NCBI RefSeq assembly: GCF_000588875.1
Contig: NZ_JEMV01000020.1
Coordinates: forward strand, 1-64,000
DNA from: Sphingobium sp. Ant17
GTDB taxonomy: Bacteria; Pseudomonadota; Alphaproteobacteria; Sphingomonadales; Sphingomonadaceae
DNA: 64,000 nucleotides
Reading direction: 5' to 3'
This document shows positions 37,871 to 46,306 of the stretch, piece by piece. How positions within the stretch are numbered: the first letter of the stretch is position 1; the number at the start of each line of letters is the position of its first letter. Made by a program: the position numbers and the translations under genes. Under the pieces are notes generated by a model, which saw only the letters and a list, made by a program, of their open reading frames with translations, ran no database searches and was not told where the DNA came from.

Positions 37871-38120
37871 TGAGAGCAGTTTACTGCTCTATTCTCCCGT
37901 CCGAAAATTAACCTCGTAGCCGAGGTTTGTTGGGCGACGATGATGAGCCTCTGTGCACACACCAAATGTGGTTGGACAGCCCCACAGCACTGGTATCTGC
38001 TTTGAAGCGAAGCGTGTCAGGGGGCGGGCCATCAGCAGTCAAGTCGCACCAATGATCGGAAGCGGTCAGTCGGCTAGATCTCGGTCCCCCGTCATAAGCG
38101 GAATGTCCGCTCCTATGCGC
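37871..38120 (+). ncRNA. Candidate partner RNA of the DRT3 system
   Basis: The 600-bp gap after drt3b has the strongest secondary-structure signal in the island: a perfect 8-bp hairpin AGAGCAGT-TT-ACTGCTCT at 37873-37890, then AACCTCG-TAGC-CGAGGTT at 37910-37927. Thirty bases later lies ACACAC at 37957-37962, flanked by short CACA/TGTG pairing. DRT3 systems are reported to use an ncRNA with an ACACAC template. The boundaries are guesses; the first hairpin could alternatively be the RT operon terminator. Confidence 0.4.
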
Positions 38121-38444
38121 GCACATATCTAGATGGCATGGCGGGAGTCGCGCTTCCCAGACCAACGGCAAGGCTGCTCGTCGTGATGTTCGCTACCGTA
38201 ACACATTGCCCAGAGCGCAGCCGTTGCGAAGGCGAAAGGGAGGCAGGTTTCCATTCTGGCTCCAACTATGTCCGGCATCGATAAACACTGGATCAACACC
38301 CGGCGATCCAAACATACCCCCCCCGGTCATCCCAACATATATAAACACCTACCCCCACCATGGCAGCAAGGATAACGACCTTACGGTCGTGTGGATGCAT
38401 TCACTGCATCATACCCTCACGGCATTTCAGAAGGATCGAACAGC

Positions 38445-38785
38445 ATGGCCAACATGGCTCAGGCATTTAGCGGCATACTCAATATCGCCACTGCATCCTC
38501 ATCCACCGTCGTCGGCAGCGTGAACTTTGTTCACAAAGGCGTATCCGGCCTCAACATCATTGCAGAACAGTGGCTCGAAGACCTGCAAGAGTCCGAAGTT
38601 ATCAACAAGGACCACAGGCGTCAGAAACTTGTCACCCAGAACGCAAAGGCAGAAGCGACCTACTCGAAGAGGTCGATCAACTTTGCAGAAACCCCTCATA
38701 TTCCGAAAAATTCAATTCCGCATTCAAACGGAAAATGGATCTTCTGGAAGAGTATGATAAGAAAAAGGCGGAGAAATCCGCCTAA
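38445..38785 (+). CDS. Small island protein of unknown function (apparent frameshift)
   Basis: About 114 residues after correction. The first part, MANMAQAFSGILNIATASSS with VVGSVNFVHKGVSGLNIIAEQW, looks like a membrane-associated or amphipathic region. Near 38659 the frame breaks; the next frame continues DLLEEVDQLCRNPSYSEKF and FKRKMDLLEEYDKKKAEKSA, a charged helix that ends exactly at the terminator hairpin. A single missing base in GCAGAAGCGACC explains the break. No family is recognised. Confidence 0.55.
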
Positions 38786-38793
38786 TTCTTTTT
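38767..38793 (+). terminator. Rho-independent terminator at the end of the small island gene
   Basis: GGCGGA-GAAA-TCCGCC (38767-38782) followed by TAATTCTTTTT. The stem lies within the last codons of the plus-strand gene and ends immediately before its TAA stop, which supports the corrected reading frame of that gene. Confidence 0.85.
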
Positions 38794-39136
38794 AATATGA
38801 TTCAATTTTTCCGATAGATAATTCTATCAGTCTATCCAACTCGTCCGACCGCAGACTTATCCCCGTCCTGATCTTTACTAACAATCGAAGATCACGATCA
38901 ATGGCCTTCACGGTTTTCAACTGGCTCTCAGCTTCCGCCGAACGATTTCCATGCTTCCATGCATTCCGGTTGCCTTTGGGCGCACCACCATTGGTTCCCC
39001 CATGCATCCGGCAGCGATTTCGTCCTCTTACGGCAGGTGACTGGCAAGGCTTCCCTGATCGTGTCTTGGCTCCGCACCGTGGCGCATTAGCCAGATTTTC
39101 CGGTTGCATGGGATTGTCCGTTGAACTTTCCAACAT
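38792..39136 (-). CDS. HGGxxG-type small protein, mobile-element associated
   Basis: 114 residues containing RCGAKTRSGKPCQSPAVRG, a C-x-C/H cluster RCRMHGG and GAPKGNRNAWKHGNRS, the motif set of short proteins often found in phage and island DNA. Metal binding by the Cys/His set is plausible. The rest is a charged helix ending in LIELSIGKIESY. The role is unknown. It is convergent with the small gene and its end overlaps the terminator T-run. Confidence 0.7.
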   Translation of the reverse strand: MLESSTDNPMQPENLANAPRCGAKTRSGKPCQSPAVRGRNRCRMHGGTNGGAPKGNRNAWKHGNRSAEAESQLKTVKAIDRDLRLLVKIRTGISLRSDELDRLIELSIGKIESY

Positions 39137-39256
39137 CTCTACTTCCGTCCCAACTTTGGGCTATCAGGGAGTGGCAAAGTTGAAAATCCCTCACCACTCT
39201 CCTGACTTGTCCGCCACAAACGCCACGGCGCAACAATGGCGGATTACCTACACTTT

Positions 39257-40609
39257 TCAACTTTTTGGATCAGCAACGCCATGATCCACACCGCCACATG
39301 GCGGCAGCGGAATGTCATCCGCAACGCCAGAACCGCCGGTTTTCTCAGGGCTTTCATGACCTGTGGCGGATGTTGCGTTTGTTGCGCTCGATCCCGACTT
39401 AGGCAGATAGCGTTCCCATGCATCAAGGAAGTCTGCCCGCCTGTAGCCTTTCGGCGTTGAACCATCGGGCATACGGATCGAAACTGAGCGGATGCCATAG
39501 GAACGGAGCATCTGACCCAACTTTCGGGCATCTATTTTCCGTCCTTTCAGATCACCCCAAGGTGCCTCCTCATCGGCCAACAACCCTTCAATCAGTTTGG
39601 CCGTCGTGATGCGGTCAGCAGTGCCAAAACATGTGCGGATATCGACCAGCAGTTGAACACCTAAAGACGGGCGCTCATTCGCCTTTGCAGACATGACAGC
39701 ATCCATAGCAGCCCGCCTCGCCAACTGAGGCCAATGACCGCCCGCCAGATCAGCCACCACAAAAAGCGGACCCCATACGTCAGCATTTCTATCAACTATG
39801 GCGTCAGGAAATTCAGGTTCAGCCATTTCCGCCATGCTAAAAATGCTGGATGCCCATCCCGCCAATTCATCTTGCAGAGCGAGCGCCTGATGCTCATGAA
39901 CACGCGGCTGGAATGGTTCAGCCTTTTCGCCAGCCGCCCTCTTCCGCATACGGATGATGACTGACCGCGTCATGATCGTATCCGGCAAGTTGCCAAGACC
40001 GCCCATGGCGACAGCGGCATAGGTTGCGAGTTCGACTGTCTGAACCTTTCCGCGTTCGGTATTGCAACGCCCAACTACAGCACCACGCCGATAACCGGCA
40101 TTGACCATCCCACGCAGGTCTTCGTTTCCACGAGCCGCAGGACCAAAGATCGTGTCAATTTCATCATATAATATAGTGGGCCGATTCTCCTGATCGGCAA
40201 CTTTCCGCAAGATATATGCAGCAGATGCATTAACCGAGAACAGAGCATTAGGCACCAGCAGCGCCGTTATCTCCAACACCCTCGATTTCCCGCTTCCCGG
40301 CTCCGGCGACAAGACGGCTAGGCGTCCCGTTGAGAACCAAGCGTCCATCAAATGCGTGTGGGCAATCCACAACACATGCGCAATGCTGGCCATATCGGAG
40401 GGGTAACATATGAACCGACGAGCAAAAGCATGAATGCGATCCAGCAGGGCCGCTCCATCAATTAACTCACCATCAGAAGGTAGGTTTTCATCTGGCAGCA
40501 GATGCATATTTGCACTATCAAGGGCCGTCAGGTTCGTAGCTATGACAACATCCGGGCCGGTCGCTGTTACAGCAGCGTCTGGCCCTTTTTCTATCGTTAC
40601 ATCGTTCAT
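39257..40609 (-). CDS. DUF3631 protein (P-loop ATPase-like)
   Basis: 450 residues. A Walker A-like loop EPGSGKSRVLE is followed by an acidic Walker B-like DEIDTIFG, then DUF3631 features: GNEDLRGMVNAGYRRGA, VAMGGLGNLPDTIMTRSVIIRMRKR, and DEEAPWGDLKGRKIDARKLGQML with GYRRADFLDAWERYL. DUF3631 proteins are frequent in integrative elements and are probably replication or primase-related helpers. It is translationally coupled to the small regulator at 40776 (ATGA overlap). Confidence 0.85.
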   Translation of the reverse strand: MNDVTIEKGPDAAVTATGPDVVIATNLTALDSANMHLLPDENLPSDGELIDGAALLDRIHAFARRFICYPSDMASIAHVLWIAHTHLMDAWFSTGRLAVLSPEPGSGKSRVLEITALLVPNALFSVNASAAYILRKVADQENRPTILYDEIDTIFGPAARGNEDLRGMVNAGYRRGAVVGRCNTERGKVQTVELATYAAVAMGGLGNLPDTIMTRSVIIRMRKRAAGEKAEPFQPRVHEHQALALQDELAGWASSIFSMAEMAEPEFPDAIVDRNADVWGPLFVVADLAGGHWPQLARRAAMDAVMSAKANERPSLGVQLLVDIRTCFGTADRITTAKLIEGLLADEEAPWGDLKGRKIDARKLGQMLRSYGIRSVSIRMPDGSTPKGYRRADFLDAWERYLPKSGSSATNATSATGHESPEKTGGSGVADDIPLPPCGGVDHGVADPKS

Positions 40610-40776
40610 GCGGCACCGCCAGTCGCGCCGTCGATTAGCGCTTTTATGCTATCCACCTTAACCAAGGTTCGGCTGCCGATTTTCACCGTATCCAATCGCC
40701 CTTGCTTGATGAGGCTATAGGTCAGCGTTCTACCTATTCCCAAAGCTTGCGACGCACTCTTAATCGAACTCAACAT
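40606..40776 (-). CDS. AlpA-like excisionase / MerR-type HTH protein
   Basis: 56 residues: MLSSIKSASQALGIGRTLTY then SLIKQGRLDTVKIGSRTLVK and DSIKALIDGAT. This is the short winged helix of AlpA/excisionase proteins (helix-turn-helix with a beta wing). Its TGA overlaps the DUF3631 ATG. It probably directs island excision or activates integrase. Confidence 0.82.
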   Translation of the reverse strand: MLSSIKSASQALGIGRTLTYSLIKQGRLDTVKIGSRTLVKVDSIKALIDGATGGAA

Positions 40777-41258
40777 TGTAAATCTCCATTATTAACCACG
40801 CCTATGCGGTGGCGTCCGGAGATGTACAAAAAATTTAAAATGTTTCAATAACAAATACTTAACGCAACTTAATTATGACTATTTATTCAAGAACCAACAT
40901 GACAATAAAACTCCCACACACTTAACGTATCCCCTCTCAATCGCGATTTTCCAAATTTTGAATTTTCAGCCGCCTCGAAAAAATTATAATAAAAAATTAT
41001 TTTCGTCTCAGACTGCGTGGAAAAATGGCATTCCAAAGGCCTTCGCAGACTTTCGAATCAGGGGAGGCTGCACGTTGTTCACCGGGGTCAAGTCTTACCG
41101 GACGAACCAAGTAGCCGATGCATTCCACGACGCTGACCACACTTCCACTCCAAACTGAAATGGGCGCACATCATGAAAGTGTGGGGAATAATGTGGGTAG
41201 GGATTTTCATCCCTATAAATAATACAAATATATCAATGTCATAGATGGCAAGTTATAC
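40777..41258. other. AT-rich stretch at the right end of the island
   Basis: About 480 bases with no convincing gene. The first part is AT-rich with TTAAAA-like tracts and is probably the AlpA promoter. Near 41178 the phrase GTGTGGGGAATAATGTGGG resembles the region just downstream of tRNA-Ser (ATGTGGGGAACAGTGTGGGG near 31778), a further sign that this edge derives from an attachment region. Confidence 0.5.
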
Positions 41259-41275
41259 TCCCTGCCGCCCCACCA
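41259..41275 (+). repeat. Right attachment-site core (attR)
   Basis: TCCCTGCCGCCCCACCA matches the 3' end of tRNA-Ser at 15 of 17 positions, followed directly by non-island sequence. This closes the island opened at 31647. Confidence 0.5.
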
Positions 41276-41589
41276 AGCCCTCTCATAAACCCATAATTTT
41301 AAAGGGTTTTCTGGCGCGGCCTTTGTGACACCCCACATTTCGCCCCACATTCTTTTTAGGAACATGTGAGACGGTCTTTGCCGATGAAGTGATTCCAGTG
41401 CGTCGTAGGCGGCGGATCGGAACTGCACATCGCGATTTGCACTGTTGCTGGACAGAGGTTAATCCCCTCGGCAAACTGCGGTATGGCTGAACAGATTGCC
41501 CGCCTTCGCATCACCCTAGAGGTGGCCGGGTTGATTTGAACAGGGATCTGCAACGGTTAAGTGGATCGTCTGCCGGTTTCATCGAACTG

Positions 41590-41647
41590 CCGATATGGGG
41601 CGTCATGTCGGGAGGGCGTAGCCGACCAGAGTGACGCCCCATATCGG
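41590..41647. repeat. Perfect 16-bp inverted repeat inside the IS
   Basis: CCGATATGGGGCGTCA (41590-41605) and its exact inverse TGACGCCCCATATCGG (41632-41647) with a 26-base loop lie between the left terminal repeat and the orfB stop. It may stop read-through transcription or be recognised by transposase. Confidence 0.75.
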
Positions 41648-41656
41648 CGGCCAAAT

Positions 41657-42484
41657 TCAAGCTGCCATCAACATGGGCAGGTTGTCAAAATAGGTCTGGT
41701 CCGGCGTCTTGGCAGCAAGGCTCGAATGCGGCCTCCTACTATTGTAGAAGCTCAGATACCGACCGATCGATGATCGGGCTTCGCTGACCCCGCCGTAGGC
41801 GTGCAGATAAACCTCTTCGTATTTCACCGAGCGCCACAGGCGCTCGACCATCACATTGTCGCGCCATGCGCCCCGACCGTCCATGCTGATGGCGATTTCT
41901 TCGCGGAGCAACACGCTGGTGAAGGCCATGCTCGTAAATTGGCTGCCCTGATCGGTGTTCAAGATCTCCGGTTTGCCGAAGCGCGCCAGAGCTTCCTCCA
42001 GTGCCTCGACACAGAAGTCGGCTTCCATCGTGATCGACACCCGCCAGGCCAGGACCTTGCGGCTGAACCAGTCGACGATAGCCACGAGATAGACGAACCC
42101 CTTCGCCATCGGAATGTAACTGATGTCGGTCGCCCATACCTGATTGGGCCGTACGATCGCCAGCTTGCGCAGCAAATAGGGATATACCTTGTGCCCCGGC
42201 GTCGGCTTTGAAGTGTTCGGGCGGCGGTAAATCGCCTCGATCGCCATCTTCTTCATCAGCGTAGCTACATGCTGGCGGCCGATCTTCATGCCTTCCTGCC
42301 GCAGTAGATCGCGCAGCATGCGACTGCCTGCGAACGGAAATTCCAGGTGCAACTCGTCGATGCGCCGCATGATCGCCAGATCAGCCTCCGAAACCGGTCT
42401 GGGCAGGTAATAGACGCTGCCCCGGCTGATCCCCAGTTCCCGCGCCTGCCGCGCCAACGGCAAACTGTGCGAACGATCGATCAT
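41657..42484 (-). CDS. IS3-family transposase OrfB
   Basis: 275 residues with the IS3 DDE integrase core: first Asp in WATDISYIPMAKG, second in LNTDQGSQFTS, Glu in VERLWRSVKYEEVYLHAYG. An HTH-like N-terminal region (LARQARELGISRGSVYYLPR) precedes it. Its ATG overlaps the orfA stop (ATGA), pointing to reinitiation as the expression mode, although the usual IS3 frameshift slippage cannot be excluded. Appears intact. Confidence 0.93.
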   Translation of the reverse strand: MIDRSHSLPLARQARELGISRGSVYYLPRPVSEADLAIMRRIDELHLEFPFAGSRMLRDLLRQEGMKIGRQHVATLMKKMAIEAIYRRPNTSKPTPGHKVYPYLLRKLAIVRPNQVWATDISYIPMAKGFVYLVAIVDWFSRKVLAWRVSITMEADFCVEALEEALARFGKPEILNTDQGSQFTSMAFTSVLLREEIAISMDGRGAWRDNVMVERLWRSVKYEEVYLHAYGGVSEARSSIGRYLSFYNSRRPHSSLAAKTPDQTYFDNLPMLMAA

Positions 42485-42795
42485 CGCTTTGCGCTCGGCA
42501 ACAGACCGGCCTTCCCGAGCGCGCCGGCCAAAAAATCGTTCGCCAGCGTCAACTCGCCGATCTTGGCGTGCAGCGTCTTCACGTCAATCGCCGGCTCGGC
42601 CGTTGCCGACTCATTGTCCGAATCAAATACCCCGGCCGCGCCCTCCAGCAACTGGCTACGCCACGTCGTGATCTGGTTTGGGTGCACGTCAAACTGCTGC
42701 GCCAACTCGGCCAGCGTCTTCTCCCCCTTCACGGCAGCCAATGCTACCTTCGCCTTGAAAGCCGGGCTGTGATTCCGGCGTGGTCGTTTGCTCAT
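42481..42795 (-). CDS. IS3-family transposase OrfA
   Basis: 104 residues: MSKRPRRNHSPAFKAKVALA, a helix-turn-helix ELAQQFDVHPNQITTWRSQL, then a leucine-zipper-like tail (ELTLANDFLAGALGKAGLL). The ATG at 42795 gives the usual start; the frame extends to 42846 outside the protein-like region. Confidence 0.9.
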   Translation of the reverse strand: MSKRPRRNHSPAFKAKVALAAVKGEKTLAELAQQFDVHPNQITTWRSQLLEGAAGVFDSDNESATAEPAIDVKTLHAKIGELTLANDFLAGALGKAGLLPSAKR

Positions 42796-42883
42796 TTCTA
42801 CTCCTGTCACGCGGCCATCCTGGCCGCCGTCAGGCAGAAAATCCACTCATCTCAATGTCCAGATTTCCCAGGCCACCTCTCCC

Positions 42884-43330
42884 TTATTGATAGCGATCCT
42901 GCTGTGTGGCGCAGGGTAGAACTGCCTCTAACAAACAGCCTAAAGGCGGTGCACCTAGCGATCCAAGCTGCGGTGCTGTTCGAGAACTACCATCTGTTCC
43001 AGTTCGACGTAGGTGATAGCTCTCGAGTATCTCGCCCTCGTGGTCAACGGCGCGCCAGAGGTAAACCATCTCGCCGCTGATCTTGACGTACATCTCATCA
43101 AGGTGCCAGCACCAGTGGCAAAAGCCTTTCATATGGCAGATATCGATGTCGCGCTCGAAGAGCAGATCTTCTACGTTCCGCCGGCTGAGCGGGTAGCGGA
43201 CATACATCAGCACCACCAGCAGGATACCTCCGGTGATGAGTTGAAATAGCGGAAGGGGCCGGCGGGCGTGCGAGTGCGGGGCATAGATCCGCCCTATCGC
43301 CATCCCCCTAACAGCTGGTGCATTTGCTTT
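42884..43330 (-). pseudogene. IS6-family transposase remnant
   Basis: The segment FQLITGGILLVVLMYVRYPLS with NVEDLLFERDIDICH is a typical IS6 N-terminus, and HLDEMYVKISGEMVYLWRAVD with DHEGEILESY is the first part of its DDE core. The stretch between them (normally about 30-50 residues) is deleted, and the sequence degenerates after LESYHLRR. It is a broken copy abutting the IS3 element. Confidence 0.75.
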
Positions 43331-43417
43331 ACCAGAGCCATTCGATGGCTTCAACAATGGGACCAGTATCTTTTGTTAACTTGCTTCTTCTAGGCTTAGC
43401 TAGGGGAGAAGAAGGAA

Positions 43418-43843
43418 ATGCTCGATAAGCTGCGTCAGTTACACTTAGAAATTATACAAAATTTAGACGCGATCAAAGACATAACTGCGCTTCCCGAACC
43501 AGATGTTGGACGCCTCGTTGCTACTAGGCTCGCTCTCACTCGCGCGAGCCGAGCGCGGACGTTGCTGCTTGAAAGCAGTTATGATGATTTGATTGCACGC
43601 AGTTCTGGAACTATCAAAGCCGCAATCGGGACGCTTAGGGCCGAAGGGAGGGCAAATCTGTTGGTATCGATCCAGCACATCGCCCTTTGGTCTTTGCCCG
43701 AAATTGCTTCCAGGTGGACAGAGTATTGTATGGCGTCAAAAACCATCCAGTCTGCAATGCGTGCAAGAGTAAAACGCGAGGTTGATCTAATCTATCCCCT
43801 CCTCGCCCATTCAGAAACCTGTTCTATCCGTAAGAAAGCCTGA
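43418..43843 (+). CDS. Helical protein of unknown function
   Basis: 141 residues, all predicted alpha-helical: LRQLHLEIIQNLDAIKDITA, ARTLLLESSYDDLIARSSG, TLRAEGRANLLVSIQHIALWS, then RWTEYCMASKTIQSAMRARV. No signal peptide or known motif. A good AGGGGAGAAGAAGG precedes the ATG. It stands alone between an IS remnant and an integrase remnant, so it is probably an accessory gene brought by mobile DNA. Confidence 0.65.
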   Translation: MLDKLRQLHLEIIQNLDAIKDITALPEPDVGRLVATRLALTRASRARTLLLESSYDDLIARSSGTIKAAIGTLRAEGRANLLVSIQHIALWSLPEIASRWTEYCMASKTIQSAMRARVKREVDLIYPLLAHSETCSIRKKA

Positions 43844-44059
43844 TACTGGATTTGACCTGCGCCATCACCAGCGTCGATGGGCGGGCATCTGCCCTATGAA
43901 AGCAGAATTCGTAATGTGTGAGCCTGACTTATTTTCATAGGCTTGTGACTGCACGGACCCGTATATGCCCCACGTAAACCTTCTAGGACTTCGACCATAT
44001 CGTTGCTGCCAATTTGTGCTGCTATCGCCAACTCGTCCAAACTGACAGAGCGCGAATCC

Positions 44060-44142
44060 TTCGGTCGGCTTGCTCCGCGCTTTGCGATCCTGACCGCCGT
44101 GCGATCGGGCGAAGTCCGAGGCGCGGCATGGGGTGCGAGGTC
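44060..44142 (+). pseudogene. Tyrosine integrase fragment
   Basis: Reading the frame across this segment gives RFAILTAVRSGEVRGAAWG, the box I region of a tyrosine recombinase (compare FAILTAARSQEVRKATWGE in the intact integrase at 31846). Nothing recognisable precedes or follows it. It ends at the 3' end of nrsF, marking a former integration joint. Confidence 0.65.
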
Positions 44143-44783
44143 TTACCATCGTATCAAAGCTGGTACGGCAATACGCCCCAGCGCGGCTGACACGGCCACG
44201 GGCGCAACGTGCCAGATACCCAGGTGGCCGATAGTATCAAAAGGACATGACAGACCGTGGGCAAAACTGCCCAGCGCCCCTGCCGCTAAGCCGGTGTAGA
44301 ACCCGGCAAGGCTGGGAGCAACCGGCGCACCACGGCGCAGCCAAATGATCAGCGCTGCCGCGACGCCGACGCCGCTTGCGGTTCCGGCGATGAAGCAGTT
44401 CAGCCCATCCGTCGCGTGGTCGTGTCCGCCGACTGCCCCCTCCAGCGCCGCCAGCAACAAGGCGGTGACGGGCAGGATCGCAAGCGCCGCCAGCAGCCAG
44501 CGCAACCCATCCTGCCGGACGCCACGCGCGGGGCGGCCATGCGCACTACCGCCCGCGCTGAGGCGAGCCCGACCAGCGCGATAAGCCCGTTGGCGATGAA
44601 GAAGATGGCGGTCGCCTGCCCGTCCGTCGGACCGCTCCACAAGCCTTGCCATAGCGCAATCACGGCGATCGTCAGCACGGTTGCAACCGCTACCAGCGCC
44701 AGGCCATGACGCATTTGCAATGGGCGTACTGGTTCAAGCTCGTCTGCGAGTTGTGCGATTAGGGGATTGGGACGGGGGGGCAT
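44143..44783 (-). CDS. nrsF: NrsF anti-sigma factor (apparent frameshift)
   Basis: DUF1109 membrane protein of about 213 residues that inhibits the ECF sigma factor encoded just upstream. The N-terminus IAQLADELEPVRPLQ is followed by about six hydrophobic helices; near 44520 one missing base breaks the frame, and coding continues QDGLRWLLAALAILPVTALL to the family end HGLSCPFDTIGHLGIWHVAP. Its start follows the sigma gene stop by 2 bp. Confidence 0.8.
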
Positions 44784-44785
44784 GG

Positions 44786-45316
44786 TCAGTCAGCCTCTTC
44801 GACGAGCACGGACAGTTTCCTGAGGCCGCGATGAATGTTCACTTTGATCAGACTTTCACTCTGGCCGGTGCGCTTGGCCGCCTCGGTAACCGAAAGTCCT
44901 TCGATCTTCACCAGTTCGATTGCGCTGCATTGCGCCGGGGAGAGTTGCACGAACAGCCGGTCAAGGCTCATCCGGGCCAATATGGCATCCTCCTCGCTGT
45001 CCTCGGCAGCATCATGATCGCCGAGTTCACTTTCGCTGGAGCGGTAAACCCGGCGCAAATGATCGACCCAGCGATAGCGGGCGATGGCCGCGAGCCATGG
45101 CAGGAACGCCCGCGATTGATCCCAGGTCGCGCGCTTGGCATGAATGGCAAGCAGCACGTCCTGCACCAGATCATCAATCTGGGCCGGGGGTACGCGGCGG
45201 CGGAAGAAGCGTTCGAGCCAGAACTGCGCCTCGGTCAACAGCACGGTGTAGGCGCGCCGGTCGCCGCCCTGGCTCGCCATCATGAGCCGAGCAAAGGTAG
45301 GCTCGTCCGCGATCAT
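44786..45316 (-). CDS. sigF: ECF sigma factor of the SigF/EcfF type
   Basis: 176 residues. Region 2 is SQGGDRRAYTVLLTEAQFWL with DDLVQDVLLAIHAKRATWD and FLPWLAAIARYRWVDHLRR; region 4 is LSPAQCSAIELVKIEGLSVT then ESLIKVNIHRGLRKLSVL. The start is ATG 45316 (upstream in-frame starts run into DoxX). With NrsF and the bufferin precursors it forms a self-contained metal-stress regulon, as for Caulobacter SigF. Confidence 0.88.
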   Translation of the reverse strand: MIADEPTFARLMMASQGGDRRAYTVLLTEAQFWLERFFRRRVPPAQIDDLVQDVLLAIHAKRATWDQSRAFLPWLAAIARYRWVDHLRRVYRSSESELGDHDAAEDSEEDAILARMSLDRLFVQLSPAQCSAIELVKIEGLSVTEAAKRTGQSESLIKVNIHRGLRKLSVLVEEAD

Positions 45317-45341
45317 CGCCGTTCCCTCTCCCTGTGGCCGT

Positions 45342-45806
45342 TCACGCGCGCTTGTGCCGCCAGTAGCCGATCGGCGTGTCGAGCGACAGCACGCCACCGC
45401 CACGCACGATTAGCACCGCAGCCAGCGCGGCCCACAGCATATGCGTCGTCCACCAGGCTTGCGGATACACGAAAATCTGGATGACGAGCGTCATTGCGAG
45501 CAGCGCTGCCGCCGAGAGCCGGGTTGCCAGCCCGATCACCAGCAGCACGGGGAACAGATGCTCGCCCAGCGTCGCCAATGGCGCAGCGATCTCGGCTGGC
45601 AGCGGAACGGCGGCATAGTCATTTTCGAACAGATAGCGGGTTGAATCGCTGATCTCGAAAAGACTGCCTTCCGTCACTTTACTCCGGCCCGATCGCCAGA
45701 ATATGCCGGCGAGCGCGATCCGGGCCAGCAGCAGCGCAACGCCCTCGGCCAGGCGCGAGGCGGCAATGGCTACGATCCGATCATAGAATGTGGCGATGTG
45801 CTGCAT
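45342..45806 (-). CDS. DoxX-family membrane protein
   Basis: 154 residues with four hydrophobic helices: [20 protein letters not shown] at the start carries the DoxX signature, then [33 protein letters not shown] and [20 protein letters not shown]. DoxX proteins accompany many bufferin and sigma F loci, possibly as part of a membrane redox module. It lies between bufA1 and the sigma gene in one operon. Confidence 0.88.
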   Translation of the reverse strand: MQHIATFYDRIVAIAASRLAEGVALLLARIALAGIFWRSGRSKVTEGSLFEISDSTRYLFENDYAAVPLPAEIAAPLATLGEHLFPVLLVIGLATRLSAAALLAMTLVIQIFVYPQAWWTTHMLWAALAAVLIVRGGGVLSLDTPIGYWRHKRA

Positions 45807-45833
45807 GTGCTGGCCCCCTCTGATGGCTGCGTG

Positions 45834-46124
45834 TCAGCGGTTGAGCGGCGTGAGCGAGCCATTGCCCTTGGGCGTCGATGTCTTCACGCATGTGCCCTGC
45901 TTGACCAGCTTCCAAGCGTTGCCCTGATAGTCGCGGGTCGAGGTTCCGGCGCAACTTGTGCCAGCCCCAGCGGAGCAATCATTCTGTCCCGCCTTGGCGA
46001 TGCCATAGCATTTCTCCATCGGGGCCTTCTGCGCGGCGACGGGTGTGGTGGCGACGCCGGCCGCCAGAGCGGCGGTCGTGGCAAGCCCGGCGATGCGGGC
46101 GATGGTGGCGGTCTTCATGGACAT
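45834..46124 (-). CDS. bufA1: Bufferin-type precursor, DUF2282 (BufA1-like)
   Basis: 96 residues: signal peptide ([23 protein letters not shown]), then a core with four cysteines in [34 protein letters not shown] and KQGTCV. DUF2282 peptides are ribosomally made precursors modified at Cys by MNIO enzymes and then exported to bind copper. The ATG at 46124 has GGAG seven bases upstream; a second ATG at 46118 is possible. First gene of the minus-strand operon. Confidence 0.85.
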   Translation of the reverse strand: MSMKTATIARIAGLATTAALAAGVATTPVAAQKAPMEKCYGIAKAGQNDCSAGAGTSCAGTSTRDYQGNAWKLVKQGTCVKTSTPKGNGSLTPLNR

Positions 46125-46183
46125 AATCTCCAGCTTTGGGGGAGCAGCGCCAAACGGTTGTCCGGGCGGTGCATGCCCCCTCT

Positions 46184-46210
46184 TTCGCCGGGCGAGCCGG
46201 ACCCGTTACA
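46184..46210 (-). promoter_or_regulatory. ECF-type promoter for the bufA1 operon
   Basis: On the minus strand TGTAACG (46210-46204) is separated by exactly 16 bases from CGAA (46187-46184). The divergent promoter has the same pattern, matching what is known of SigF-dependent promoters (GTAACC-N16-CGAA). Confidence 0.75.
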
Positions 46211-46232
46211 GGCAGAGAATAATAATTGTCGC

Positions 46233-46259
46233 TGTAACCGGCGAGCACGCGAAGGCGAA
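46233..46259 (+). promoter_or_regulatory. ECF-type promoter for bufA2-bufB-bufC
   Basis: TGTAACC (46233-46239), 16-base spacer, CGAA (46256-46259), starting about 47 bases before the bufA2 ATG. With the opposing promoter 22 bases away it makes a compact divergent regulatory unit. Confidence 0.75.
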
Positions 46260-46306
46260 CATCATGGCGTGCGATCACGCACCATCGTTTTCAAGGAGCC
46301 GCTGAC

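Larger units (their letters stand above)
41517..42880 (-). mobile_element. Complete IS3-family insertion sequence
   Basis: About 1.36 kb. Terminal inverted repeats are AGAGGTGGCCGGGTTGATTT at the left (from 41518) and its inverse of AGAGGTGGCCTGGGAAATCT at the right (to 42880). A CCC on each outer side (41514-41516, 42881-42883) is a possible 3-bp target duplication, too short to be proof. It contains orfA and orfB transposase genes and a long internal palindrome. Confidence 0.75.

Noticed and set aside
37908..38523. Small open frames on both strands in the gap after drt3b
   Set aside because: Mutually overlapping, no ribosome sites, and they cross the strong hairpins; read as non-coding.
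41213..41553. Short open frames on the minus strand at the right edge of the island
   Set aside because: No ribosome site and composition unlike coding DNA; they overlap the attachment region.
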